A stretch of DNA of 64,000 nt from assembly GCA_003389385.1 (NCBI GenBank), contig QQVM01000002.1:47333-111332 (forward strand), read 5' to 3'. Under the pieces are notes generated by a model, which searched no databases, was not told where the DNA came from, and saw only the letters and a list, made by a program, of their open reading frames with translations. Numbering within the stretch: the stretch's first letter is position 1; each line of letters begins with the position of its first letter. A program made the translations under genes and the position numbers. This document shows positions 16,071 to 25,949 of this stretch, piece by piece. Origin of the DNA: Bacteroidota bacterium (lineage in GTDB: Bacteria; Bacteroidota; Bacteroidia; AKYH767-A; 2013-40CM-41-45).

Positions 16071-18887
16071 ATGCCTCGTGATAATTCCATCAAGTCAGTA
16101 CTTATAATAGGATCCGGTCCAATTGTCATCGGGCAGGCATGCGAATTCGATTATTCCGGTTCGCAGGCATCCAGAAGCCTGAAAGAAGAAGGCATTGAAG
16201 TCACGCTGATCAATTCGAATCCTGCCACCATCATGACGGATTCGGTGACGGCTGATAATATCTATCTGAAGCCACTGACCAAAAAATCCATCATCAGCAT
16301 ATTGGAGAAGCATAAGATTGACGCGGTGTTGCCGACGATGGGAGGGCAGACTGCGCTCAATCTCGCCATCGATTGTCAGAAGGCAGGGATTTGGGACAAA
16401 TACGGAGTGAAGATTATCGGTGTTGACATCAATGCAATTCACACCACTGAAGACCGTGAGAAATTCCGGCTTCGCATGCTGGAACTTGGCGCCGGAGTTT
16501 GCAAAGGCAGGACCGCTACTTCATTTCTCGAAGGAAAAGAGATTGCGCAGGAGATCGGCTTTCCGTTGGTGATCAGGCCTTCCTTTACACTTGGCGGTAG
16601 TGGAGGCGGGTTTGTTTATACGCGTGATGAATTTGATGCTGCATTAAACCGCGGGCTTCACGCCTCTCCCGTGCATGAAGTTTTAATTGAGCAGTCAATT
16701 TTGGGCTGGAAGGAATTCGAGCTCGAGCTTCTCCGCGATAACAATGGAAATGTCATCATCATTTGTTCCATCGAGAATTTTGATCCGATGGGAATTCACA
16801 CAGGAGATTCCATCACAGTTGCGCCTGCGATGACATTGTCGGATACTACATACCAGAAGATGCGTGATCTGGCAATCCGTTGCATGAATGGCATCGGTCA
16901 TTTCGCCGGCGGTTGCAACATCCAGTTTTCTGTCAATCCTGAAAACGAAGATGAAATCATTGTAATAGAAATAAACCCACGTGTATCCAGAAGTTCAGCA
17001 CTGGCATCCAAAGCGACAGGATATCCTATTGCTAAAATCGCTGCAAAGCTTGCCATTGGATATAATCTGGATGAGCTGAAAAACCAGATTACGAAAAACA
17101 CCTCAGCTTTTTTTGAGCCTACGCTTGACTACGTGATAGTGAAAGTGCCGCGCTGGAACTTTGACAAATTCAAGGGAACAGACAGGCACCTGGGATTGCA
17201 GATGAAATCTGTCGGCGAAGCCATGGGCATCGGACGTTCATTCCAGGAAGCCCTGCAGAAAGCTTGTCAGTCGCTCGAGATCAAACGAAACGGACTCGGC
17301 GCTGACGGACGAGAGATCCGTGATCAGGGTGAAATCCTTGACAGTCTTGAAAGGCCGCGTTGGAACCGGCTGTTTCATATATACGACGCTTTCAAGCTCG
17401 GAATTCCTTTTACGACCATTCAGAAGCTCACAAAGATTGACGCATGGTTTCTCAGGCAGATTGAAGAGCTCATTAATCTGGAAAAAGAAATCGAAAAGTA
17501 TACTGTGGATGATATTCCGAGAGAACTCTTGATGGAAGCCAAGAAGAAAGGCTATGCTGACAGACAGGTTGCGCATCTCTTGCGTTGCCTGGAAAGCCAG
17601 GTATTTAAGAAAAGGCAGGAACTTAAAATCAGAAGAGTGTGGAAACTGGTGGATACCTGCGCAGCAGAATTTGAAGCGCGCACTCCATATTACTATTCCA
17701 CTTTCGACGAAGAGAATGAAAGCATCAGTTCCGACAAAAAGAAAATCATCATTCTAGGTTCAGGCCCTAACAGGATTGGTCAGGGCATTGAGTTTGATTA
17801 CAGCTGTGTACACGGAGTTTTAGCTACTGCCGAATGCGGCTATGAAACAATCATGATCAATTGCAATCCGGAAACTGTTTCTACGGATTTCGATATTGCC
17901 GATAAACTATACTTCGAGCCGGTATTCTGGGAGCATATTTACGAAATTATTGAACATGAGAAACCTGAGGGTGTGATTGTTCAGCTGGGCGGGCAGACTG
18001 CATTGAAACTTGCAGAGAAGCTCGACAAATACGGCATTAACATCATCGGCACGAGTTTCAAAAGTCTGGACCTCGCGGAAGACAGGGGAAGTTTCAGTAC
18101 TCTGCTCAGGGACTTGAACATTCCATATCCGAAGTTTGGAGTGGTGGAAAGCGCAGATCAGGGAGTAGGACTTTCCAGGGAGCTGGGATTCCCTCTGCTT
18201 GTTCGCCCGTCTTATGTGCTTGGAGGGCAGAGCATGAAGATTGTGATAAATGAAACCGAACTTGAATCGCACGTAGTTCAGATTTTGCAGGATATTCCTG
18301 ACAATAAAATTTTACTCGATCATTTTTTAGAAAAGGCTATTGAAGCGGAAGCCGACGCGATATGCGACGGAGAAGATGTGTATATCATCGGCATTATGGA
18401 GCACATTGAGCCGGCCGGAATTCACAGCGGAGACAGTAATGCAGTCCTTCCTCCCTTTGATCTGAGCGAAAATGTGATCAATCAGATGCGCGAGTACACG
18501 AGAAAAATCGCTCTTGCTATGAATGTGAAAGGATTGATCAACATACAGTTTGCAATAAAAGATGAAAAAGTATATGTGATTGAAGCCAATCCTAGAGCTT
18601 CCAGGACTGTACCTTTCATTGCAAAAGCATACAATGAACCTTATGTAAATTACGCTACAAAGGTTATGCTTGGGAGTAAAAAACTAAAAGACTTCAGTTT
18701 CAAGCCCCATCTGGATGGATATGCCATCAAGGTTCCGGTATTCAGCTTTGAAAAGTTTCTTGATGTCAACAAGGAGCTTGGACCAGAAATGAAATCCACC
18801 GGTGAAGCGATTTACTTTATTGATGATCTTGAAGATGATTTTTTTCAGAAAGTATATTCAGAAAGAAATCTTTACTTGTCGAGATAA
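16071..18887 (+). CDS. carB: Carbamoyl-phosphate synthase large subunit, short form without the C-terminal allosteric domain
   Basis: 938 residues from the ATG at 16071. Two homologous ATP-grasp halves are visible: the first starts [22 protein letters not shown] with [15 protein letters not shown], the second [22 protein letters not shown] with [14 protein letters not shown]. It makes carbamoyl phosphate from bicarbonate, ATP and glutamine-derived ammonia for pyrimidines and arginine. E. coli CarB (~1073 aa) carries a further ~135-residue MGS domain that binds UMP and ornithine. Here the protein stops soon after [15 protein letters not shown], at its beginning. I recall the same ending in other Bacteroidota, so I read it as the lineage form. 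carA is not in the window. Confidence 0.95.
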   Translation: MPRDNSIKSVLIIGSGPIVIGQACEFDYSGSQASRSLKEEGIEVTLINSNPATIMTDSVTADNIYLKPLTKKSIISILEKHKIDAVLPTMGGQTALNLAIDCQKAGIWDKYGVKIIGVDINAIHTTEDREKFRLRMLELGAGVCKGRTATSFLEGKEIAQEIGFPLVIRPSFTLGGSGGGFVYTRDEFDAALNRGLHASPVHEVLIEQSILGWKEFELELLRDNNGNVIIICSIENFDPMGIHTGDSITVAPAMTLSDTTYQKMRDLAIRCMNGIGHFAGGCNIQFSVNPENEDEIIVIEINPRVSRSSALASKATGYPIAKIAAKLAIGYNLDELKNQITKNTSAFFEPTLDYVIVKVPRWNFDKFKGTDRHLGLQMKSVGEAMGIGRSFQEALQKACQSLEIKRNGLGADGREIRDQGEILDSLERPRWNRLFHIYDAFKLGIPFTTIQKLTKIDAWFLRQIEELINLEKEIEKYTVDDIPRELLMEAKKKGYADRQVAHLLRCLESQVFKKRQELKIRRVWKLVDTCAAEFEARTPYYYSTFDEENESISSDKKKIIILGSGPNRIGQGIEFDYSCVHGVLATAECGYETIMINCNPETVSTDFDIADKLYFEPVFWEHIYEIIEHEKPEGVIVQLGGQTALKLAEKLDKYGINIIGTSFKSLDLAEDRGSFSTLLRDLNIPYPKFGVVESADQGVGLSRELGFPLLVRPSYVLGGQSMKIVINETELESHVVQILQDIPDNKILLDHFLEKAIEAEADAICDGEDVYIIGIMEHIEPAGIHSGDSNAVLPPFDLSENVINQMREYTRKIALAMNVKGLINIQFAIKDEKVYVIEANPRASRTVPFIAKAYNEPYVNYATKVMLGSKKLKDFSFKPHLDGYAIKVPVFSFEKFLDVNKELGPEMKSTGEAIYFIDDLEDDFFQKVYSERNLYLSR

Positions 18888-18910
18888 GTATTTAAAACCT
18901 GTAACGATCC

Positions 18911-19168
18911 ATGATTCGCTTCTTAATAATTATCCTGATCATACTTTTGATTCTGGTTGCACTCAGAAAGCTGTTACTATTTGGTACCTACAGGAAAATA
19001 ATGAAGATGAATGAAGAAATGCGCAGGCGTCAAATGAAGGAGGAAAGGAATAAAGAAGCAAAGAAGGAAGGCAGTGTGACTGTGGAAAATCTGAAAGAAG
19101 GGGAAAGCCAAAAATACGACAGTGCGGAAGATGTGGATTTTGAAGAGATGAAGGATGATAAGAAATAA
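18911..19168 (+). CDS. Small membrane-anchored protein, DUF4834-like
   Basis: 85 residues: an N-terminal hydrophobic helix (MIRFLIIILIILLILVALRK), then a highly charged, probably coiled tail rich in Lys and Glu, ending in the acidic DVDFEEMKDDKK. This layout and the 'DVDFEE' end resemble the Bacteroidota DUF4834 family of unknown function. It sits 23 nt after carB and is followed by a strong terminator, so it probably shares the carB transcript. Confidence 0.65.
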   Translation: MIRFLIIILIILLILVALRKLLLFGTYRKIMKMNEEMRRRQMKEERNKEAKKEGSVTVENLKEGESQKYDSAEDVDFEEMKDDKK

Positions 19169-19171
19169 AAG

Positions 19172-19200
19172 AACCCCGGTGAATTGCCGGGGTTTTTTTT
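19172..19200 (+). terminator. Rho-independent terminator of the carB transcript
   Basis: AACCCCGG (19172-19179) pairs with CCGGGGTT (19187-19194), 7-nt loop, followed by a T-run. Confidence 0.92.
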
Positions 19201-19219
19201 GTCATGCAAATATCGCATA

Positions 19220-19762
19220 TCACTTAGCCGGTTCGACAGCAGCAGCAGGTACTTCTTCCATAGAAGGAATCATGCCAAGCTGTTCCATGAATTTATAATT
19301 ATCGAACAGACCCCAGTGTTCAACGATTTTGCCGTCGCTGATTCTGACAATGTCAACGCCGTCTACATTGAATGATTTACCGGTTGGAGGCATATCGCCC
19401 ATATTACCGGTATTTGTTCCGCTCACATTGTAGTAACAGGTGACCAGGTCGCCTTCAGCAACGATCTTTTTTACTGTCACTTTCATGTCGGGATTTGCAC
19501 CTTTGTAAGCCTGAATCTGTCCCTTCATGTGATCAATGCCATCACCCGGAATCATTGGGTCGGGGGAATTGGTTTTGAAATCCGCGGCAAGAATCGCATC
19601 AAGGGCCTCAGGTGTTCCATTTTGGAATGCATCGTTGAACTTCGTCACCAGTTCTTTCTTTTGGTTGAGTTCTGCTGAATTATCCTGCTTGGGTGCCTGA
19701 CAAGCAATAACTGATAATAGGATTGCAAACACTGCAACCAGTGACAAGAATTTAGTTTTCAT
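19220..19762 (-). CDS. SnoaL-like (NTF2-fold) lipoprotein
   Basis: 180 residues. A lipoprotein signal with lipobox LLSVIAC (Cys ~21) is followed by a SnoaL/ester-cyclase-type domain: KKELVTKFNDAFQNGTPEALDAIL, DHMKGQIQAYKGANPDMK, GDLVTCYYNVSGT, ISDGKIVEHWGLFDNY. The fold binds small hydrophobic molecules in a cone-shaped pocket; no enzyme activity can be assigned. It ends with a low-complexity Ala/Glu/Pro tail. Two more NTF2-fold genes occur in the window (28720-29172, 62473-62973). Confidence 0.8.
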   Translation of the reverse strand: MKTKFLSLVAVFAILLSVIACQAPKQDNSAELNQKKELVTKFNDAFQNGTPEALDAILAADFKTNSPDPMIPGDGIDHMKGQIQAYKGANPDMKVTVKKIVAEGDLVTCYYNVSGTNTGNMGDMPPTGKSFNVDGVDIVRISDGKIVEHWGLFDNYKFMEQLGMIPSMEEVPAAAVEPAK

Positions 19763-19955
19763 GATTATGGATTTTAAAATGTTTGTTAAATAAGCACTGT
19801 ATCCTTATTCGTACTAAATTTAAAGATGCTTTAAATTAATAAATATTCTCTTGAAATGCAAACGACTATATATTGTGACAAGAAATGAGTACAAGGATGC
19901 TTTTGTGACAGAAAAAAAGAATATTTTCACAAAAATCTGCTTGCACTTTACTTAG

Positions 19956-21230
19956 ATGGAAATTTTAATCATCATTCTTCTTACTCTTGTTAACGGATTC
20001 CTCGCATTATCTGAAATCGCTTTTGTTTCTGTAAGAAAGAGCACTTTGGAGAACATGGCGGCACAGGGCAATACAAGAGCCAAAACTGTTCTTGAGTTGT
20101 TGAAAAATCCTGAGAGTTTTTTGTCCTCAGTACAGGTTGGTATTACATTGATTGGCATTATCAGTGGTGCTTACGGAGGTATAACACTTACAGGAGAATT
20201 GGAACAAGTTCTTTCACGGGTAAGCTGGATGGCAGAATACGCAAGAGAGCTGGCACTGCTAACTGTAGTTGGAGGCATCACATATTTTTCAATTGTGATC
20301 GGAGAGTTGGTACCCAAGTCGATCGCGATCGGCAATGCGAATTCCATCGCGCTCTTTGTGGTTCCTGTTATCAACTACTTTACATTCATCGCATATCCCT
20401 TTGTAAAGTTGCTCTCCATCTCCACATCAGTTATTACTAAGATTCTTGGAGTTAGAAAAAAAAACAAGGATTCTATCAACGAGGAGGAGCTGATATATCT
20501 TCTGAAAGCGGCATCAAAGCAGGGAGTTCTTCACAAGGAAGAAGGTGAAGCGCATCAGAATCTGTTTTACTTCTCTGATCAGGTGGCGAAGAGCCTGATG
20601 ACACCCGCCGCCAGAATTGAATGGATTGACATCAATGAGCCGAATGATCAGATTCTGGAGAAGATCAGGAACAGTTACCACAGCCGCTTTCCTGTGTGTG
20701 AAGATTCGCTCGATAAGATCCGTGGGGTGCTTTCAATAAAGGACTTTCTGGAAAATTACCAGGAAGAAAAGTTTCATGTGCAGTCAATAATGAGCGAGCC
20801 GATTTTTCTCAGTCAGTATACTTCAGCATTCAACATTATTTCTCAGTTTAAGCTGAGGAAGGATTATATTGGATTTGTGGTAGATGAATACGGGAGCGTG
20901 AAGGGAATGATTACTCTGCGGGATCTGACTGAAGCTATCATCGGTGATCTTCCGGAAATCAGCGAAGATGGAGGGGAAGAGTTAGTGAGAAGAGAAGATG
21001 GCAGTTACCTGGTAAACGGACAGCTTTCAATATTTGATTTAAACCAGTATTTTAAGAAAGAAGTGATCCGTTCGAATCCGGCTCAATACATCACGATTGC
21101 AGGCTATGTTTCATTCAAGCTTGGAAAATTGCCTCAAACCGGAGATCACTTCGAAAACGAGAAGCTGAGAGTGGAGGTAATCGATATGGACGGCAAAAGA
21201 GTTGACAAGCTCCTGATCTTTCTGAAATAA
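19956..21230 (+). CDS. CNNM/CorC-type membrane protein with DUF21 and CBS domains
   Basis: 424 residues. The N-terminal DUF21 domain has three or four helices (MEILIIILLTLVNGFLALSEIAFVSVRKS is the family start), then a CBS pair at ~200-330 (DQVAKSLMTPAARIEWIDI, SRFPVCEDSLDKIRGVLSIKDFL, IGFVVDEYGSVKGMITLRDLTEAI). A CorC_HlyC C-terminal domain follows (DGSYLVNGQLSIFDLNQYF). Members are linked to Mg2+/Co2+ transport or to membrane repair; the old name 'hemolysin' is misleading. Transcribed alone and convergent with the amidohydrolase. Confidence 0.88.
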   Translation: MEILIIILLTLVNGFLALSEIAFVSVRKSTLENMAAQGNTRAKTVLELLKNPESFLSSVQVGITLIGIISGAYGGITLTGELEQVLSRVSWMAEYARELALLTVVGGITYFSIVIGELVPKSIAIGNANSIALFVVPVINYFTFIAYPFVKLLSISTSVITKILGVRKKNKDSINEEELIYLLKAASKQGVLHKEEGEAHQNLFYFSDQVAKSLMTPAARIEWIDINEPNDQILEKIRNSYHSRFPVCEDSLDKIRGVLSIKDFLENYQEEKFHVQSIMSEPIFLSQYTSAFNIISQFKLRKDYIGFVVDEYGSVKGMITLRDLTEAIIGDLPEISEDGGEELVRREDGSYLVNGQLSIFDLNQYFKKEVIRSNPAQYITIAGYVSFKLGKLPQTGDHFENEKLRVEVIDMDGKRVDKLLIFLK

Positions 21231-21235
21231 ATTCT

Positions 21236-22042
21236 TTAGCCTTCAATCTTAATCTTAAAAAGTTTCGCGGCGTTCTTCCACATGATAAGCTCTTTTTTGT
21301 CATCCGGTAAATCCAGCTGTTGCATGAATTGGATGTATGAGCGCATGGTTGAAATTGGCCAGTCAGTTCCATAGAGCAAGTACTCCGGTTCGCCGGCATA
21401 TAATATCATTTCTTCAAGTTGGGATTTCATGTATTTCTCAAACCTGTCTGTAAAATCTCCCAACACCAGTCCGGAAAAATCTGCATAGACGTTTTTGTTT
21501 TTATAGACGACTTCCATGCAATCCTTGATCCATGGATTTCCGACATGGCAAATCACGATTTTAAGATCCGGATTATCCACGGCCACATCATCAATATGCA
21601 AAGGATGAGAATAGCGGATTTTACCTTTGGGTGTATATGTGTCACCTGAATGAAACATCACCGGTACGTCATACTCTACAGCAAGATCGTAAACAACCTG
21701 CATCCTCTTGTCATGAGGATAGAATGGCTCATAGCCGGGATAGAGCTTAAGGCCTTTTACGAGTCCGTCTTTCAGAAAATCGCTGATTTCCCTAAGGTCT
21801 TTTTCTTTATAGTTCAAATAGCTGATGCCGGCTACAACAGAAAGATTTTTATAGTCTTTTGTATGCTCTATCACCGAGCTGGTGCTTGGCCTGTGCTCTG
21901 TGACTTTGTATGATGTTAGAATCAGAGCATAGTCGACATTGTTTCTGCTCATCGACTCCTGCAGCTTGTCGAGGCAGGCTTGAATAGAGACTACTTTTTC
22001 TTCGTGGTAATTGTTCAGGTGTGTATGTACGTCTATTATCAT
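21236..22042 (-). CDS. Amidohydrolase (Amidohydro_2-type metal-dependent hydrolase)
   Basis: 268 residues of TIM-barrel amidohydrolase. The HxH metal motif is at the start (MIIDVHTHLN, His 6 and 8); later ligands are in PVMFHSGDTY and IVICHVGNPW, and the Asp in LYGTDWP. The length and motif order resemble the decarboxylase/lactonase branch (PF04909). The substrate is unknown. It has no signal peptide. It stands alone between the CBS protein and a terminator. Confidence 0.85.
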   Translation of the reverse strand: MIIDVHTHLNNYHEEKVVSIQACLDKLQESMSRNNVDYALILTSYKVTEHRPSTSSVIEHTKDYKNLSVVAGISYLNYKEKDLREISDFLKDGLVKGLKLYPGYEPFYPHDKRMQVVYDLAVEYDVPVMFHSGDTYTPKGKIRYSHPLHIDDVAVDNPDLKIVICHVGNPWIKDCMEVVYKNKNVYADFSGLVLGDFTDRFEKYMKSQLEEMILYAGEPEYLLYGTDWPISTMRSYIQFMQQLDLPDDKKELIMWKNAAKLFKIKIEG

Positions 22043-22110
22043 AAAGGGACTTAGATTAAATTGTATTACAGTTGTAAACTAAAAGTATTCAATTTATCAA
22101 TAATATAAAT

Positions 22111-22164
22111 AAAAAAAATCACATCTCAAATCCTGCTCTTGTGGCAGTTTGGGAGATGTGATTT
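22111..22164 (-). terminator. Long-armed terminator of the 24.2-22.2 kb minus-strand genes
   Basis: AAATCACATCTC (22116-22127) pairs with GAGATGTGATTT (22153-22164). Read on the minus strand the stem is followed by eight T. The loop contains a smaller CTGC/GCAG stem. It lies 28 nt past the stop of the SRPBCC gene. Confidence 0.85.
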
Positions 22165-22191
22165 CAAGGACAGTGTTGCGGTCCTGAATCA

Positions 22192-22731
22192 TTAATTTTC
22201 GCAGAGATCTTTCAGCTTTGCTAAGCCCTTCGTAAAATCAGGATCCATCATCTCTGACATGTCCATGAAGAGTGACATTACATTGAAGGGATAAGGCATG
22301 ACGCTGCTGAATCCCCAGGTAACTTTGGTGCCTTCACCTTCAGGAGCAAGCTTGATGTAGCCTTTTGCTTCGCTTTCATAAGGCACATAGAATTTCAAAT
22401 CAGTTTCAATGAGAACAGGCTTCTCGATTTTGGAGATAGTCTGGCTTCCCTTGCCGACTTTTTCGTGCGGACTTTCCCAAGAATGGCTTGCGCCGATTTC
22501 TCCGTCAGTTCCGGTCATTTCTTTTTTCATGCTGGGGTCATAATCATTCCAGGGACTCCACCCATCAATTGCTGCAAGAGTGGAGACATGAGTCCACACA
22601 CTGTCAATCGGTGAATTGATGCTTATAGATTTTTCATACATGAAATCCTTTGACACAAAGAGTCCGAGAATCAAAGGAATTGCAATCAAGACGAGGATTG
22701 TAATCCCCAAGTACTTTAGCGCTTTTTTCAT
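22192..22731 (-). CDS. SRPBCC (START-like) family protein with N-terminal membrane anchor
   Basis: 179 residues. One N-terminal helix (YLGITILVLIAIPLILGLF) is followed by a polyketide-cyclase/START-like domain: YEKSISINSPIDSVWTHVS, WSPWNDYDP, GKGSQTISKIEKP, GEGTKVTWGFSS. The fold forms a ligand cavity; the ligand is unknown. It lies 5 nt after the broken VOC gene and is the last gene before the terminator. Confidence 0.82.
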   Translation of the reverse strand: MKKALKYLGITILVLIAIPLILGLFVSKDFMYEKSISINSPIDSVWTHVSTLAAIDGWSPWNDYDPSMKKEMTGTDGEIGASHSWESPHEKVGKGSQTISKIEKPVLIETDLKFYVPYESEAKGYIKLAPEGEGTKVTWGFSSVMPYPFNVMSLFMDMSEMMDPDFTKGLAKLKDLCEN

Positions 22732-22736
22732 TTTGT

Positions 22737-23168
22737 TTATTTTTTATTATAGTCGTAATTGATCATCCAGTGAATGGCGAATTTATCGATTAACATACCA
22801 AACAGTGCGCCCCAGAAAGTTTTTTCAAGAGGCATGAGCACTTTTCCGCCTGCGGAAAGTCCTTCGAAAATTCTTTTTGCTTCAGCTTCAGATGCTGCAT
22901 TGACAGACAAAGTGATGTTGCTTCCCTGCACAGGTGACGGACCGAATGCTTCAGAAGAATCACTGCCCATGAGAACGGTTTCATCACTGATTGGAAGTGA
23001 AATGTGCATGATTTTGTTTTTGTCTGCTTAGGGAATAGGATGTTCAGATGGCATTTCACTGAATCGTCCGACATAGGCAAACTCACCGCCAAAAACCAAC
23101 TTGTAAAAATTAAACGCGGCTTCGCATCCTGATTTGAATGTGATGTAAGGATTGATTTGATTTTTCAT
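22737..23168 (-). pseudogene. VOC/PhnB-like protein interrupted by an in-frame TAA
   Basis: From the ATG at 23168 the frame reads MKNQINPYITFKSGCEAAFNFYK, the usual PhnB-like (glyoxalase/VOC) opening, to MPSEHPIP, then a TAA at 23030-23028. It continues in the same frame with ADKNKIMHISLPIS and later FWGALFGMLIDKFAIHWMIN, the normal second half and family ending. Without the stop it would be an ordinary ~143-residue VOC protein; families usually have Glu at the stop, one base from TAA. A nonsense mutation or a base-call error is most likely. An ATG five codons after the stop (23009) could allow the second half to be made separately. Confidence 0.8.
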
Positions 23169-23199
23169 CAATTGTATTTTGGAGTTTAATAATTGATGT

Positions 23200-23730
23200 T
23201 TATGGTTTAAGGAGGTTGTAAACAACCCAGCCTTCTCGCAGGTCTTTTCGAATTTCCCTGTCCACACTAAACCTAAGCCTGTTCAGTAAAGCTGCAGAGG
23301 AAATGTTTTCCTGATGTGTGAATGCTTCAATTTTTCTGAGTTCGGGAAGACTGAAAGCGAATCCTATTATTTCACGAACAGCTTCAGACATGATTCCCTT
23401 ATTAAAATAGTCAGGATGCAACTCGAAACCGATTTCAGCACTTGATCTGTCATCGGAAAACTTCCAAAGGCATACCGTTCCTATGAGTTCCTCACTTTCC
23501 TTAGAAACAACAGCCCAGTAAAACCATTTTCCTTCGTTAACACCCTGGTTGATTTTCAGAATAAACTGCAAAGCTTCTTCCGTGCTGAAGGACTTTGGCC
23601 TGTCGATGTATCGATTGACACGTTCATCGGATCGGATCAGCGAAATTCTATTCTGATCATCCGGTTGCAAGCTGCGAAGAATCAGGCGATCTGTTCTGAA
23701 TTCCGGAATTTGAAATGTGTTGATAGACAT
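23200..23730 (-). CDS. GNAT acetyltransferase, RimJ/RimL type
   Basis: 176 residues. FRTDRLILRSLQPDDQNRI opens the domain. LIGTVCLWKF and SAEIGFELHPDYFNKGIMSEAVREIIGFAF contain the acetyl-CoA binding region (the usual R/Q-x-x-G-x-G/A is here YFNKGIMSEA). It ends with ENISSAALLNRLRFS. The RimJ/RimL group acetylates protein N-termini or small amines. It is next to the VOC and SRPBCC genes in a likely operon. Confidence 0.85.
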   Translation of the reverse strand: MSINTFQIPEFRTDRLILRSLQPDDQNRISLIRSDERVNRYIDRPKSFSTEEALQFILKINQGVNEGKWFYWAVVSKESEELIGTVCLWKFSDDRSSAEIGFELHPDYFNKGIMSEAVREIIGFAFSLPELRKIEAFTHQENISSAALLNRLRFSVDREIRKDLREGWVVYNLLKP

Positions 23731-23766
23731 TCGGCTGAATCTATTGATGATCTATTCATTGATTGC

Positions 23767-24174
23767 TTATCTGCTTCCGATATTGCCACCAATTCTCGCC
23801 ATCGGAATATAAGCCAGACCAAGGTCAAGAAAAATGAACCAGCTTGGTGCAGGAACCATGAATGCCATGGTTATGCCCCCAAGCAGAAAGAAGAATCCGA
23901 TTATCATAGCCATTTTCATTTTGTGGCTGGCTGCGATCTTTGCAGCGAATAAGGCTCCCACAAGCGTGCCTAAGGCATGAGCCAGAAATGGGAATATGAA
24001 ATGCTTTGCTTCGAATAAATGTGCGGATGATTTCAGACTTTCCAGATCGTTGACATCCACGCCTTCCGGCGGTGGGATAATTTGTCCGCTGATTGAAACA
24101 ATTCCCATGTTAACAATGCTTCCCAATATTATTCCGGCAATTACTGCCATTATGTTTTTAACTATCGGCTTCAT
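23767..24174 (-). CDS. Small polytopic membrane protein
   Basis: 135 residues with four predicted helices: one N-terminal (NIMAVIAGIILGSIVNMGIV), two central (FIFPFLAHALGTLVGALFAAKIA, MAMIIGFFFLLGGITMAFM) and one C-terminal (WFIFLDLGLAYIPMA). The loop after helix 1 is acidic (PPPEGVDVNDLESL). I know similar unnamed proteins in Bacteroidota but no function. It is the first gene of a likely operon with the GNAT, VOC and SRPBCC genes. Confidence 0.7.
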   Translation of the reverse strand: MKPIVKNIMAVIAGIILGSIVNMGIVSISGQIIPPPEGVDVNDLESLKSSAHLFEAKHFIFPFLAHALGTLVGALFAAKIAASHKMKMAMIIGFFFLLGGITMAFMVPAPSWFIFLDLGLAYIPMARIGGNIGSR

Positions 24175-24520
24175 ATATATGATATTTTTTTAGAATTATC
24201 ACAGATGCAAGATTGATGGTATTCGTTGTTTCGAGTGGCTAAAAGTATTCATTAAACAGACAGGAGGCAAGATAATTAGTCCTGATATATGTTGAATTCA
24301 GCCTGATTTGGCAGTTTATTGTTCAAAAGGCAAATTGTAAGATTTCGACCAGAATGATCTGAAAATTGAATCAAAATATATCAATATAAATCAAAATAAA
24401 GATCTTTTCGAGTTGACTTATAAAGATAGACTGAAATTTAGAAGTATAAATCGCTCAACGCTTAGATAATGATATCGTTACAATGCAGTATACACCAAAT
24501 GGAAGATTAAAAGTTTTATT
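24175..24520. other. AT-rich intergenic gap between divergent genes
   Basis: 346 nt with no open frame of note, no strong hairpin and no clear TAnnTTTG box. It must hold the promoters of the two divergent genes but I cannot place them. Confidence 0.5.
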
Positions 24521-25858
24521 ATGAGAAGAATTGCATTATCAAGGAAAGTTAAGTTGAGGAATAAACTCGGCAGACGCCTGGTTTACTTCTTTTCAACAGG
24601 GGTAATTATTTCAGGCACGATTATGTTCATGATGCTCAATGTGGGCGTCCGGGTAAAATCTGAAGCTCATGTCACTTGTCCAGCGTTCTCTTTCAGAAAT
24701 CCAGTTTTGATCAGCGGCACTTCCGGAGCACTAAATTCTGTTTACCGTTTTAATTCCGTGCTTACCGGAGTTGATGCGCACATGACTATCAGTGCTATTA
24801 ACAATGGAGCTTCAATCAGCACTATTGACATCCCTCAAAGCACTGCAGGATACGAAGATGCATTTCAGCCATATATAACATATACTGGAGGCTCTTCCGG
24901 TTCACCAGCCACTTCCTATATGGAATTCACCTTCAGATTTAAAAAGGCTGGAACCAGTATAGATACGGTTATCGGCAATGTTTCTATAACAGCAATTGAC
25001 CTTGACGGGAATACAAATATGCAGGAGGCAGCGGAGATATTTAATGCAGTGAGCTATTCTGTGCCTTCAAACACCCAATTGACGGTAACTACATTTTCTG
25101 GCGGTGTCAGAGCCACATCGCCATTTGTGAATTACAGCGGAATGGATTCACTGAATACTGAAGTGATGTTCCAAACCAATTTTGTAAATGTCAACACAAT
25201 CGCATATCGAGTGATGGCCATCAATCGTTCGAGTTCTGTGACCAGACAGACAAGTTTATACTTTAACGGATTTTTTAACTCTACGGCTCCTTTGCCTGTT
25301 CAGATGTCAGAGTTCCGTGCAGAAGTCGAAAACAAAAGAAATGTTCGCCTGAGATGGACCACACTGTCAGAAAATAACAACGATTATTTCATAGTGGAAC
25401 GAAGCATGGACGGATTGAATTTCGAAAGGGTGAATTCAACACACGGCATGGGAAATTCAAACATCCGGAATGAATACACGACATTGGATACGGAAGTTCC
25501 GTATGGGGATATTTATTACAGGCTTGTTCAGGTTGATTTTAACGGGCAACGCGAGGCATATGCACCTGTGAGGGTAAAAGTCAGAAATGAAGAACGTGAC
25601 CTCAGCATTGCAAGCGTATTTCCGAATCCTATCGAAGATTTTCTCAGGGTAAGCATCGACAGCCGTGAAGACAATCCTGTTCGTTGTCTCCTTGTGAATT
25701 CAAGCGGAAAGAAGGTGGCTAGCATGGAAACCGTTCCGGAGAGTGGAAGCAGTCAGCTTATATTCCAGGGCCTGGATCAGGTGCCTAAAGGCACATATTA
25801 CATCTCGGCCAGACAAGGTGCTAAGATTTCTAACATGGTAAGAGTTGTGAAATACTGA
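24521..25858 (+). CDS. Secreted protein of unknown role with T9SS type A tail
   Basis: 445 residues. The N-terminus has a polar stretch before one hydrophobic segment (VYFFSTGVIISGTIMFMML), i.e. an unusually long signal peptide. Residues ~50-265 are beta-rich and match nothing I recognise. From ~270 comes the segment PLPVQMSEFRAEVENKRNVRLRWTT with DYFIVERSMDGLNFE, a fibronectin-like linker very common before sorting domains. The type A domain is at the end (ASVFPNPIEDFLRVS). Surface or secreted; function unknown. Confidence 0.75.
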   Translation: MRRIALSRKVKLRNKLGRRLVYFFSTGVIISGTIMFMMLNVGVRVKSEAHVTCPAFSFRNPVLISGTSGALNSVYRFNSVLTGVDAHMTISAINNGASISTIDIPQSTAGYEDAFQPYITYTGGSSGSPATSYMEFTFRFKKAGTSIDTVIGNVSITAIDLDGNTNMQEAAEIFNAVSYSVPSNTQLTVTTFSGGVRATSPFVNYSGMDSLNTEVMFQTNFVNVNTIAYRVMAINRSSSVTRQTSLYFNGFFNSTAPLPVQMSEFRAEVENKRNVRLRWTTLSENNNDYFIVERSMDGLNFERVNSTHGMGNSNIRNEYTTLDTEVPYGDIYYRLVQVDFNGQREAYAPVRVKVRNEERDLSIASVFPNPIEDFLRVSIDSREDNPVRCLLVNSSGKKVASMETVPESGSSQLIFQGLDQVPKGTYYISARQGAKISNMVRVVKY

Positions 25859-25949
25859 TTTTAAAAGTAATCACGTTTATTTTATTTGTTTTGTCCATGT
25901 TTAAGACTTATTAATTTGACTACATTGTTGCTTCATATCCGAGCAATAT

